In this document: positions 42,447-52,651 of the stretch, piece after piece
Numbering within the stretch: position 1 is the first letter of the stretch
How the letters are laid out: each line of letters begins with the position of its first letter
Source of the DNA: Larix kaempferi
Taxonomy: Eukaryota; Streptophyta; Pinopsida; Pinales; Pinaceae
DNA length: 64,000 bases
Assembly (NCBI GenBank): GCA_027924585.1
Contig: BSBM01000252.1
Span: forward strand, 3,720,001 to 3,784,000
Direction of reading: 5' to 3'
The notes under the pieces: generated by a model
Databases searched by the model: none
Told to the model about the DNA's origin: nothing
The model's input: only the letters and a program-made list of their open reading frames with translations
Position numbers and translations under genes: made by a program

Positions 42447-45400
42447 AAAAAAAGCTATGTCCTCAAAGCTTTAGATGTGGAAATTGTTGTTGAATCTGAA
42501 GGAGTGGTTCCCATGTAGCATCCTCTGGTTGCATGCCGTGCCACTGAATTAAGACCTATGTGACAGAGCGAGAGTGAAGATGACGCGTGCGTCGATTGAG
42601 GATGGCCTCTAGCTCCAAAAGGATGGATCCTTCATTATCCAGTTCGGGTAAAATCGTTTGTCCACTGATGTTGGTGCCAAGAACTTTCTTCAGACAAGAG
42701 ACATGAAAGACTGGATGAATGCGAGACGAAGGAGGAAGTTCCAATTTATAAGAAACAGACCCAATCTTCTGAAGAATCCGATATGGCCCATAGAACTTTG
42801 GAGCGAGCTTATGACACCCTTTGAGTTTCAAGGATGATTGTTTGTACGGCTGGAGACAAAGAAAAACCATATCGCCGACTTGAAAAGTGCGCTCAGAACG
42901 GTGCTGATCAGCTTGTTGCTTCATTCGATTTATTGCCATGTGAAGATTGTCCCGCAAAATGCAAAGAATCTGATCGCAGTTTCGAAGGACCGTGTCAACT
43001 TCCTAAACTGGTGAACTGGTGGGGGTGTATGGAAGAAAAGCTGGAGGTTCCTAACCATAGACTGCTTCATATGGGGTCATTTAAGAGGCAGTGTGGTAAG
43101 AGGTATTGTACCACCATTCAACGAGAGGGAGCCATTTTTCCCACTGATGTTGTTGTTCCGAGGTGAAGCAACGAAGATAAGTTTCCAAGCATTTATTGAC
43201 AATTTCAGTCTGACCATCTGTTTGTGGGTGATACCCTGAACTCATCTTCAGTTTGGTGCTAGTGTGGTGAAATAGTTCTGTCCAAAAATGACTGGTGAAA
43301 GTCGCATCACGATCCGAGACAATGGAAGAAGGGATGCCATGAAGACGAAAGATCTAGTCTAGAAAAATTTGAGCGACGGAGGAGGCTGTATAGGGATGGC
43401 TGAGAGCACAAAAATGACTATATTTGGAGAGGCGATCAACCACAATGAGAATCACTGTCTTCCCTCTAGATTTAGGGAGCCCTTCAATGAAATCCATAGA
43501 AATATCTATCCAAATCCATGTAGGTATGGGCAAGGGTTCAAGCAATCCTGGAAGGAGTGTTGTTTCACCCTTATTGCGCTGGCAGGTATCACATTCGGCC
43601 ACCATCTGTTGAATTTTCCTTTTCATGCCCTACCAAAAGAAGTTACGCCGTGATCGTTCATACGTTTTGAGGAACCCAGAGTGCCCTGTCGATGGAGAAT
43701 CATGGAGTTCATAGAAGATAGCCTGTTGAAGATCTGTGCTCTGGGGAAGCACCAAACGACCCTTGTATCGCAGAGAAGCACCATCCCAAGAGTAATGTGG
43801 TACAGCAGAAGGGTTGTTGGTCAAGCGTTGGATGATTTGAGATAAGGAGGATTCATTGACATAACCCTATTGAACAGATTGCAACCAATTTGGAACAGGC
43901 ATAGAAATAGCTAAAAGAGAACCTTGGACATCAAATGTGCGAGAAAGAGCACCTGCCAAAATATTGGCTTTAACCTTCTTGTAAGTGATCTCATAGTCAT
44001 AACCCATGAGTTTTCTAACCCATTTCTATTGTGCCGGGGAGGAGACAAGCTGGTCCAAGAAATATTTCAGACTCTGGTGATCAGTCTTGATGCAGAAATG
44101 ATTCCCTAATAGGTATGGGTGCCACTTCTGTACTGCATGCAAAATAGCCATCATTTCCTTCTCATAAGTAGAGGCAGCTAAATTCTTACCTAAAAGGGCT
44201 TTGCTGGTGAACGCAATGGGGTGTTCATCTTGAAGGAGAACAACACCAAGTCCATTGCCGCAAGCATCACTCTCAATAGTGAAGGGCTTGGAAAAATCGG
44301 GCATAGCTAGCACAGGTGTAGTACACATAGCTTGTTTTAGTTTGTCAAATGCACACTGAGCAGAAGGTGTCCATGTGAAGGTATCCTTTTTCAATAGAGC
44401 AGTTAATGGAGCTGCAATCTTCTCATAATCCTTGACAAACTTGCGGTAGTATCCAGTCAACCCCAAAAAACCATGAAGGCTCTTGAGTGTCTGAGGATGC
44501 GGCCAATTGTTCATGGCATCGATTTTGGCAGGATCCACGCGAACCCCTTGTGCTGAGATAATGTGCCCAAGATACTCAACTTCCTTCTGTCCAAAAACAC
44601 ATTTAGACTGCTTGGCATGGAGATGATGGTCAGAGAAAAGTTGCATGACAAGATCCAAATGTTGGAGATGTTCATCCCATGCTTTACTGTAGATGAGGAT
44701 ATCATCAAAGAATACCAGAATGAATTTCTGCAAGTAGGGTCAAAATATTTTATTCATTAAGGCCTGGAATGTGGAAGGAGCATTAGTGAGGCCAAAGGGC
44801 ATGACCAAAAACTCATAATGGCCATCATGTGTGCGGAAAGCTGTTTTAGGGATATCATCCTCATGAACCCGAATTTGATGATACCCAGAACGAAGATCCA
44901 ACTTGGAGAAAAAGTGATCCCCATGAAGCTCATCAAGAAGCTCATCAACAACAGGAATTGGAAACTTATCCTTAATGGTGAGGTGATTAAGTGCTCGGAA
45001 GTCAATGCAGAGGCACCATGACCCATCTTTTTTGCGGACAAGAATAACTGGAGAAGAAAAGGAACTAGTGCTCGGGCAAATAATACCTTGCTTCAGTAAG
45101 TCCCGAAAGAGCATTTCAATCTCCATTTTTTGGTGAAATGGGTAGCGATAGGGCCTGATGTTGGGAGGAACGCTGCCAGGAAGGAGTTTACTACGATGGT
45201 CTTCTGGCCTGGAAGGTGGTAATCCCACTGATTCAGCAAAGACACCTGTATATCGATCCAGAATTTGTTGCAAATCCAAAGGAGTAGTGGAGACCGCTGA
45301 TGGTCGCATCTGGATGGAATGGATCTGAGCGATGACACCTTGTGGATTCTTCTTGAGGAGTTTTTCCATGCCATGTGAACTGATGATGCTGAGAGAACCT

Positions 45401-46752
45401 GGTTGTAATCCTGTCAATGTGTGTTTTTGTCCATTGAGGGAAAACTGCATCCAAAGTTCAGCAAAATCCCATAAGATAGGGCCAAGTGTGTGTAGCCATT
45501 GAGCGCCCAAAACCACATCACATCCGCCTAAGGGCAAGGCAAACATGTCAGAATGCAAGGTATAATCTCCCATAGAGATATGCACATTTCGACACTTCCC
45601 TTTGCAAGGTAAGGTGCCCCCATTGGAAACCATGACTTCAAAGTTGGAGCAAGGATGGATAAAACAATCAACTTGTTTGGCGATCTGAGGGTCAATGAAA
45701 TTATGAGTGCTGCCAGAATCAATGAGTATTGTAAGAGGAAGCTTCTTGAAGTAACCCCTGACCCGCATTGTTTGGGGGCTGGTGATTCTAGCTAAAGCAT
45801 GGAGAGATATCTCTAGCTGGTCATCCTGAGACGGAGGGTCAATAGGCGATTCCTGAATGTCGACCATAGCATCCAGTGTTTCTGGATCTTCGTCACCAAT
45901 TTCAGAGGCAGGCGGAGACTCCACATCTAAGAGATAGAGCTTTTGTTGAACACATCTATGTCCCCGAGTGAATTTCTCATCACAATTATAGCAAATCCCC
46001 TTTTCTCTGCATGCTTGCATCTCTGTTTCAGACAAACGTTTGATAGGAGTCGGTCGAGGAGCCTGCGGTATAGGTGGTCGCTGAGAACCCATATTTCGGA
46101 ACGGAACAAAAGTGGGCTTGGAGCGTTGTTGGGCTGCAATCTTGTCTTCTGCCAACTTAGCCAACCCTAGTGCTTCCATCATTGTGTTGGGACAGAACAT
46201 TTTGACCTCAGAGCGGATGGCATCCTTTAGACCACTGATAAAACAACTCCGGTAAAAGTCATCAGACAATCCTTCGGTGTGGTTGGCTAGATTCTCAAAG
46301 TCGGTTTGATACTCTCTCACAGTGCCAGTTTGGCGAAGTTTAGTGAGGGATCCTGTGAAGTCATCAAAAGCACTAGGACCAAATTGTTGCAAAAGGAGCT
46401 AGCAAAAGTCTGGCCATTTGGGCTCTGGATGAACCTTGATGTACCAACGGTACCATTGAAGAGCTTCCTGTTCCAAATGAAAGGATGCCAACAGAACTTT
46501 GTTGATATCAAAAGTATTATGCAGACTGAAATACTGTTCTGCACGATAGATCCATCCAGTTGGATCGGTACCATTGAAGTGAGGAAAATCAAGCTTCGGA
46601 CCACGGAAATTGCTGGAAGAAGAGAATCCATTGTCTGTTGAAGACTCGGACTGTCGTTTGTTGTTCATAGCTGAATGTTCAAGATGGAGATCGAGAAATT
46701 TTTCATCCAGATCCTAGAGTTTGGCTTGGATGGCTGCAAGTGCGTCCTCCAT
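42447..46752 (-). pseudogene. Gag-Pol of Element 5, one frame with nonsense codons and chromodomain
   Basis: ATG at 46750-46752. Gag: GTDPTGWIYRAEQYFSLH, then zinc knuckle [14 protein letters not shown]. Protease: [47 protein letters not shown], and FFDD at the catalytic site. RNase H: TIESDACGNGLGVVL and KTDHQSLKYFL. Integrase: HHCC finger (ELHDSPSTGHSG, CDTCQ), acidic triad near SMDFIEG, VSDRD and GQTEIVNK. The C terminus (42480-42560) reads VLIQWHGMQPEDATWEPLL, a chromodomain, which marks a chromovirus. The preserved parts share one frame, broken by stops near 46713, 46396, 44737, 44024, 43870, 43629 and 43352. An intact parent would have encoded one Gag-Pol protein. Confidence 0.9.
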
Positions 46753-46794
46753 GGTTTTTGCTCCTGCACGGGTGACAACCATAACCAGGATTGA

Positions 46795-46809
46795 TTTTTT
46801 TTTTTTTTT
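46795..46809. repeat. Homopolymer T15 in the leader of Element 5
   Basis: Equivalent in place to T17 in Element 2 (18341-18357). Confidence 0.8.
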
Positions 46810-47379
46810 CGATTGACTGGGTAGGAAAACAAAAACAGAAACTACTTCAGTAAAGGAAAATCTGGACTTAGGAAAAAATCAGAAGGGTAATTGGGGTTTG
46901 ACTAGGTTTTGGACACTGTTGGATAGTCAGGGAAGCAAAAATGAGGATTTCAGAAGCGAGGTGAAAGAATGGGAAAATTTGGCAGAGGGGAAAAAAGAAG
47001 CAGAATTCAGAAAGGAACTCTGTGGTAAAATTTGAAGGTGATTGGGTGAAATCTGAGGAAGTTATGGCAAACCCTAAAAATAGACAAATGTGGGATTTCA
47101 GGCTTTGGGAAGGGGAATTGGGGAGAGGGTCCTCAGGATTGAAATATGCAGAATGGGATGACAGGGGTTCCCCGAAAATTTCAAGGAAAATAGAGTGAAA
47201 ATAAGGGAGATATGGAGAAAAAACTAAATTTTATACTCAATGGGCTAGCTACTTCGGGGTTCCTATGGTACTCCTCACAATGAGTTTTAGGGTTTATGCC
47301 CAAGTACTTCCCAAATCCGAAGCTGCAACAGATGTGAAAAAAATTTGGCAGAAATTTCACCCAGTGAGCCCAAGAAAGT
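46810..47379 (-). other. 5' leader of Element 5
   Basis: Purine-rich on the plus strand, no ORF of note. Near 47235-47380 it matches the Element 2 leader (CTACTTCGGGGTTCC, GATGTGAAAAAAA). Confidence 0.6.
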
Positions 47380-47391
47380 GCTCTGATACCA
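47380..47391 (-). other. Primer binding site of Element 5, initiator-Met tRNA type
   Basis: The minus strand reads TGGTATCAGAGC two bases after the 5' LTR. Confidence 0.92.
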
Positions 47392-47393
47392 GA

Positions 47394-47768
47394 TGTGATG
47401 CACCTGCAACAATTAATTAACAAGAATACGCGAAATAGCAGAAATGACAGAACTTAGAATCACTTTTATATTGATCACAAACTACTTCAAGGGGGCAACC
47501 TCCTTTGAGCAAGCTCAATACAATTAACTTCATCGTGCCTTCATAGGTCTCAACACACACTTTTATACTAATTCTAGGCGCCAATACTATGGGTCAAAAC
47601 CATGGGCCGTTACAAACTATGGATCAACAATACTACAGGCGACTTACAAAGCATATGCGCCAACAACAATAGCACAAACTATTGATCAACAAATACTATG
47701 GGATGACTTACAAAGCATATGCGTCCAACAACAACATAATAACAAAGTAAAGAAAAGGGTTCCTAACA
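47394..47768 (-). repeat. 5' LTR of Element 5
   Basis: 375 bp, same length as the 3' LTR, about 93.6% identical by eye, with no net indel. Confidence 0.93.
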
Positions 47769-47773
47769 CATTT
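47769..47773. repeat. Target-site duplication of Element 5, right copy (CATTT)
   Basis: See 42054-42058: one transition apart. Confidence 0.65.
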
Positions 47774-48845
47774 GTATGGACTCCAAAGTCCCCTCTGCGT
47801 CCCGTCGACGTACCTCCCCTCGGCTTGGTAAGGATGGTATCGCCACATGCCCTCTACGCGCTACATTCCCTGGTGGTGGTCTCGGGCCAACATCTGTAGA
47901 TCACCCATCAGTCAGCAACAGTATATCAAAAAACTATCATACATAAAACTTGACATCCATAATATGCAAGTAAAATTACTACATACCATCTGGTCCCCAT
48001 GCCTGTCCTGGTGCCCGTGGTGCCTCTGGATCCCCAGTGTAATCCATATCTCTATATGGAAAATCATCTAGTGTCAGCTGTATCTGTAGCCACTGCAGGT
48101 ACAGCTCCTGCATGAAATATCTACCAACCTCGTCGCCACCACGGCGACACATCATCTCCCCCCACCGCACCATGCGTGGCTCCCTCAGTCCCCCTACCCT
48201 AACCGGCACTCGTGGCCGCAGTGTCGGTACCCGCTCCATGAAGAATGCACATAGAAAGGATCCATAACAGAATCCTTTGCCAGATTACTTCACCGATGTC
48301 AGCTTCCGCTACACACAGGTGAGGAACATCTGGTCCCACGCATAATAGACCCCATCCAGTACGCGCTCTACTAGCTGCATCTGGCCCCCGGAAACCTTTT
48401 CAGGTGACTGGGACCCCAACACATGAACTACGCATGCCGCAATGGCCTGTACTGATGGATCTATAGGTCCACCACCCGGAGTGCATTCCTTTGCACCCTC
48501 GCCTCTGGAACACAGTACCGCTCTAGCATATCCTCGATATCTACATCAGCGGATACTCGCGGCTGCGTATCCGCCACCCTACCTAGACAAGGCAACCCCG
48601 TCAGGAAGTATACATCTGTCAGGGTGAGGTCCACCCTCTCACCCTGCACCCTAAACGCCTGAATATCCAGCTCCCAGAAGCTCACTAACCTGTTCAGCAA
48701 CAACCCTGCTGACCGCATCATACGTACCTGAGCAAACTTCAGCAGTCTGCATAATCCCAACACAGACCGCACATGTCGATCCTCCCGAATGACATCCACT
48801 ATCTCATCGGGGACCTCCCGCTCTCGCCACAACACCAACGGCATC
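47774..48845 (-). pseudogene. Antisense gene of Element 4: main exon, intron, start of last exon
   Basis: The minus-strand main exon runs 48845-47987 (859 nt) after TAG|GATG. It reads VLGLCRLLKFAQVRMMRSAG, LTLTDVYFLTGLPCLGRVAD and, after a frameshift between 48461 and 48240, PRMVRWGEMMCRRGGDEVG and QAWGPDG. These blocks match Element 3 (ALRRCGLLKFYRTVNMRALN, LTVDDIYFITSLSRRGDV, RLGRWGDIFLGQGGG, GGAWGYIG) in order. A GT-AG intron (47986-47894, phase 1) follows. The last exon starts VGPRPPPGN and is cut by Element 5. The domain type is a plant-mobile-domain-like candidate. Confidence 0.7.
47894..47986 (-). other. Intron of the antisense gene in Element 4
   Basis: Minus-strand boundaries G|GTATGT and ACAG|AT, 93 bp, phase 1. 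Same donor hexamer and same split codon as in Element 3. Confidence 0.65.
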
Positions 48846-49263
48846 CTATCAATCACACAAGGCAAACTCATCAGACTCATGACAAAGAAATAAACTTAAC
48901 CCCCCCCCCCCCCCGGGGAAGCCCTAATAGCTCGCTCCCAATCGTGGCTTTAAGGCCCCTTGCCACGATTTTCGACCGCGGCTGTCGAGCCTACAGTCAC
49001 GGTCTAGAACCGCGCCTGTAGGGGCCAAACTCAGACTTTTGAACCGCGTGTTCAACCACGGAATGCACGGTACCAGACCGCGCATTCCAACCCAAACATC
49101 GCAGTCCCCAGCCGCGTGATCTACCCTAGAACCCATGGTCCCCGACCGTGGTTCCATCCCTCAAACCCACGGTCCACCCCACGTGGACCGTACAAATACT
49201 CCCCTGGGACCCACTATTCCCCCCGCGCCTAAGGAAAATGCAGGTATGAGTTTGAAGAAATAC
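48846..49263 (-). other. Probable first intron of the antisense gene in Element 4
   Basis: Minus-strand donor ACAG|GTATTT at 49263 and acceptor GATAG|GATG at 48846. It holds a run of about 16 C (near 48899-48914) and a GC-rich set of ACCGCG/CACGGT inverted repeats (48940-49190). The Element 3 counterpart would be 53412-53674 (GTGAGT to TGTAG). Confidence 0.4.
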
Positions 49264-49376
49264 CTGTAACTCCCGAATCTGGAAACAGCCAATCAGATTG
49301 TCCAGAAACGCCACCTCAGCTCTGGTCCACTCTGATCACTAGTCCAAGTCAAATAGTACAAATGACACTTGTCATG
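49264..49376 (-). pseudogene. Candidate first exon of the antisense gene in Element 4
   Basis: On the minus strand a short open stretch with VAFLDNLIGCFQIRELQ ends at a good donor site and lies just downstream of a TATA box (49390-49399). The exact start codon is uncertain. Confidence 0.35.
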
Positions 49377-49389
49377 TTGGACCCACTCA

Positions 49390-49399
49390 CTATTTATAG
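49390..49399 (-). promoter_or_regulatory. TATA box for the antisense gene of Element 4
   Basis: The minus strand reads CTATAAATAG, properly placed upstream of the candidate first exon. In Element 3 a TATATATAAT word on the minus strand lies near 53795-53806, upstream of its first intron. Confidence 0.45.
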
Positions 49400-49499
49400 T
49401 CTGTTGACTTTTTCTTGTTTTGCCCATCCTGAACTCATACAAAGTCCATTTTTTGAACCGTTTCCACCATTAGAATCAGCAAGACGAGACCGTCATGAT

Positions 49500-49890
49500 G
49501 GTCCTCTTGTTTTCTCATTTTTTCCACATCAGTTTTGAGCATTTTTTAGACACCACTCGTCACCTCGGTTTGCATGCCACTTCGGCTGGTCTCCATTTTT
49601 GTTATATTTTATATCATCGAATTAATTTTTTCGAGCCCGTGATGATGCTTGAGATCCTTTCTCGCTCTCACCCCCAGATTTTTCAGATATTTTTCCAAAA
49701 TGCCCCCAGTCACCTCGGTTTGCGTGCCACATCGGTCGTTATCCATTTTTGACACTTTTTATATCGTCGGATTCATTTTTTCGAGCTCGTGATGATGCTT
49801 GAGTTCATTTCTCGCTCTCACTTGGTATAGTTTCAACATTGTGTCCTAACACCTTACTGCCTCTGTTTGCGCACCACATCGGCCGCCATC
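49500..49890. repeat. Tandem repeat of about 150 bp, two to three copies
   Basis: CACCTCGGTTTGC begins at 49561 and 49711, with a weaker third copy near 49856. Each is followed by GCCACNTCGG, then ATTTTTTCGAGC and GTGATGATGCTTGAG. Confidence 0.75.
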
Positions 49891-50085
49891 GGATTGTTCC
49901 ATTTTTTACATAAGCCATTCACTCCTGTCATACTGCAATTATTTCATTATTTTTCCACCATTCATTATCCAGCAAGGAGGCCCACCAGTGTTCCCCCCTA
50001 CCCTCGTTCTTGGTCATCATAAATGTTCCTTTATTGAGCACTTCCTCCTTTCCTGGCCATTCCTTTTGTTCGATATAATTTTATC

Positions 50086-50122
50086 CCTTTTTCGGGCCGG
50101 ACAAGTCCTTTACGAAAAAGGC
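50086..50122. other. Hairpin CCTTTTTCG/CGAAAAAGG in the 3' region of Element 4
   Basis: Perfect 9-base inverted repeat around a loop of about 19 bases. Element 3 has the same kind of hairpin (CCTTTTCCG/CGGAAAAGG) near 54226-54262. Confidence 0.6.
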
Positions 50123-50172
50123 ACTTAGGGAGTTTCTGTTAATCTCTTTTCTGACTCCTAATACAATGAAAA

Positions 50173-50370
50173 GATTGCCGAGCAATCTTGCTTCCTTTCA
50201 TGCTCGTTAAATTACCTGAAAGAGCGTCTATCTGGTATAAGTTTAACCCTTTTCCGGACCTGGTAGACTACTTATGAAAAAGGAATACTCTAGTCACACC
50301 GGCTAGAAGAGTTCTTCATTGCATCCTTTTATGCTTCTTTGGGCCTTGGAGACTAACACACGAAAACGCA
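50173..50370. repeat. Conserved 3' block shared with Element 3
   Basis: Matches 54149-54348 along about 200 bases: GATTGCCGAGCAA, TGCTCGTTAAA, CCCTTTTCCGGACC, GCTAGAAGAGTTC, GAGACTAAC and CACGAAAA occur in the same order and spacing. It includes the hairpin CGAGCA/TGCTCG. Confidence 0.75.
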
Positions 50371-50378
50371 ACCCCCTA

Positions 50379-50583
50379 GAGTCTTCTTATCACTTTCAAA
50401 CTCTCTAAAATTGAAATCAATCACGAGCATGAACTATCCTGGGCTTGTACAAATCCACACGACAGTACCATTCCATTATTTCAGAGTCTTCTTATCGCTT
50501 TCAGACTCCTTAAAATTGAAAGCAATCACGAGCATGAACTGTCCTGGGCTCGTATAAATCTAGACGACAGTACCATTCCACAC
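50379..50583. repeat. Two tandem copies of about 102 bp with CGAGCA/GGGCTCGT hairpins
   Basis: The copies begin AGAGTCTTCTTATC at about 50379 and 50481 and contain AAAATTGAAA, CACGAGCATGAACT, CCTGGGCT and GACAGTACCATTCC. Each can form a stem CACGAGC/GGGCTCGTG. Element 3 has three shorter versions at 54376-54650. Confidence 0.75.
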
Positions 50584-51538
50584 ACACTTCTTCTAATTCC
50601 TTAACCCATGAAGACGTCCCCCCGTGCCTCCTAGCACTAAAATCGATCATCTCGGTAGCACCCCCAATCAGGTCGCCTTTGTTCAGAGTATTCTGCAGTC
50701 TCCTGCCATTTTACAACAGCTTGAGTATCCCTCATCCCAGTCACTATCATCGATCCATCACAGCTATGATCCCTTTCCCACCAATCAGTTTCATATGCTA
50801 CCCGATCATCCCCGCCATCATACTCTGAACAAAAGAATTTTGATTCCACCCACTCTACTTGCCCAGTTATCCCCCACAGTATGTCAATCCTATCATCAGT
50901 ACTCTCACACTTCGGTTCTCCACCTTGTGCTCCTGTCAAGGAAACATCATTGCCTTGATAGTTGCAGGTCTCCCTCTGTCAACGACAGCCCCTCTATTCC
51001 AGAGGATAGACCCAGAGGTCCCTATGCCTTGGACCCATCACCATCTGTGGTGAGTGCCTATGGACCATTTTGAGAGGAGTCATCATTGCCTCTCTGAGTG
51101 GTTGTTTCTCACATGCTCGACTTCAACACCTTGATCACATCGTTGAGAATCGCGCAGGGTATATATCCCTTTAGTTATTGGTCGAAGACCCTGGATTTCC
51201 CCCAACTCTAGCACATCGGTGAGTCACTTTGAAACACCCAGTTATATGTTCCCGTGGATTTCTGGGTTGCGTTGGCGATTGTATTCGGAAGCCATCCAGT
51301 TATATGCTTCCTTGAGTACCCAGTTCAGTTCCAGTTCAGTGTACCATTGAGAGTATGACCCCTTGTCACTATGATCCAGCAACTCATCAGTTCCTTTGGT
51401 ACCACACTCAGTAGCACTGTTGTCATTCCAGTGTATCAATTCTTCAGCTCAGACATGGTCATCCCAGCAGTATGTCCCAGATTTGTGTCCCCTCTGGACC
51501 CTTATGATGGACACAGTGGTTCTCTATGTATCCTACAG
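50584..51538 (+). other. 3' noncoding region of Element 4
   Basis: Pyrimidine-rich, with an accidental ORF at 50624-51073 that resembles nothing I know and has skewed composition. Element 3 has a comparable region before its 3' LTR. Confidence 0.5.
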
Positions 51539-51781
51539 GTCCCCCTTTTCGGGCCTCCCAGTTATTTTTTATGTATCTTGATACGAGCATGGGTATGCCC
51601 GCCTCGTCCATATATTGAGATTCTTCCTCATTCATTATTTGAGGCCATGTATATGTTTCAGGTCCCCATATTTTGGACCCCATTGTTATTATTGTTCTAT
51701 ATCTTGATACGAGCATGGGAATGCCCGCCTCATCCATATGATCAGATTATTCCTCATCCATTATTGAGGTTATGTACTTTT
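51539..51781. repeat. Direct repeat of about 122 bp, two copies
   Basis: 51539-51660 and 51661-51781 both contain TATCTTGATACGAGCATGGG, ATGCCCGCCTC and CCATATATTGAG-like words. The copies have diverged moderately. Confidence 0.75.
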
Positions 51782-51923
51782 AGTTTTTGTAGTTTGTTCG
51801 GGACCGTTGTTCCGGGATCCAGTTTGTTTCTTCTCTTCTCCACACCCCAGAAAAACCATACCAAACTTATGATGTCTATCGGCCATACGATGAGCTCCTG
51901 CAATCACACATCAGGGGGCAATC

Positions 51924-52646
51924 TGTTAACACCCAAAAAGTGCTCGCTACCTCATCTACCCCATTACATGACTCATTTGTCCATATTTCCTACCATATTT
52001 ACCTTCAAAACCCTAAAATCCCATTAGAAAGCCTCCAAAAGGCCACAAAACCATAAAAAAAGCCTCCAAAAGGCTAAAAAATCCCTTTTTCCCCCAAAAT
52101 TATCCAAAATAGCAAAAGCCCTCTAAAAAGGGAATAAAAATATAAAAAAAGAGGAAAAAATGGGGAAAAAACCCTATACTGTTGACCTAAACCATATGGT
52201 TCCCAAAACCATGGGCCGGCACTCCACCACTAAAAACCTATAAATAGGTGATGGAGACCCCTCATTTCATATCCACAATCAAATACACCCTTACTCTGCC
52301 AAAATCACTCTTGAAACCCTAGCTCACCCTTGAGCTACTTTCACCATTGAGTGCCCCTTTTGTCCCATTCCCACCATTTGGAGAAAGACAAGGAGCAAAG
52401 TTGGAGTTTAGAGCAACCCTCTTGGATCATTGCAAGAACTTCACCAACCTCTACACTTGAGGTAAAATTTTAATACAAAAAACCATTCATATTTCAATGT
52501 TTTGTTATGTGTGTTAATGCTTATGTCAGTTTAGAATTCATATTGTTTTAGCAATTTAATTTACTGTTTATTGAACTGCTACTAAGGATCCCATTCTCCT
52601 TAGTAGGTGCTCACTTGCACAAGCTAGGGTGAAAACCCTAGCTACA
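51924..52646 (+). repeat. 3' LTR of Element 4
   Basis: 723 bp, preceded by AGGGGGCAATC (polypurine tract). It is shorter than the 5' LTR because of an 11-12 base deletion and two single-base indels. Confidence 0.95.
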
Positions 52647-52651
52647 CTCTC
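52647..52651. repeat. Target-site duplication of Element 4, right copy (CTCTC)
   Basis: Perfect match to 31449-31453. Confidence 0.9.

Larger units (their letters stand above)
42059..47768 (-). mobile_element. Element 5: chromovirus-type Ty3/gypsy element nested in Element 4
   Basis: 5710 bp on the minus strand with two 375-bp LTRs, an initiator-Met primer site, a leader with T15, gag-pol in one frame ending in a chromodomain, and the polypurine tract AAGGGGGAGTGGA. Several nonsense codons inactivate it. LTRs differ at about 24 of 375 positions (about 6%), roughly twice the divergence of the LTRs of the elements that contain it. Element 2 is a deleted member of the same family. Confidence 0.93.
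31454..52646 (+). mobile_element. Element 4: Tat/Ogre-like element nested in Element 3 and carrying Element 5
   Basis: 21.2 kb between LTRs 31454-32189 and 51924-52646, of which about 15.5 kb is Element 4 itself. In order it has the LTR, a tRNA-Arg-like primer site, a GC-rich repeated leader, gag, protease, RT, a degenerate RNase H, integrase, aRH, a G-box-like array, an antisense spliced gene (interrupted by Element 5), a structured 3' region, the polypurine tract AGGGGGCAATC and the LTR. LTRs differ at about 23 positions plus three small indels. Pol has several nonsense codons, mostly of C-to-T or G-to-A type, so it is now inactive. Confidence 0.93.

Noticed and set aside
50624-51073. 149-codon plus-strand ORF in the 3' region of Element 4
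   Set aside because: No domain, unusual His/Ser/Pro composition, and no evidence of conservation in Element 3.
51371-52027. 218-codon plus-strand ORF
   Set aside because: It spans a 122-bp direct repeat and enters the 3' LTR of Element 4. Chance ORF.
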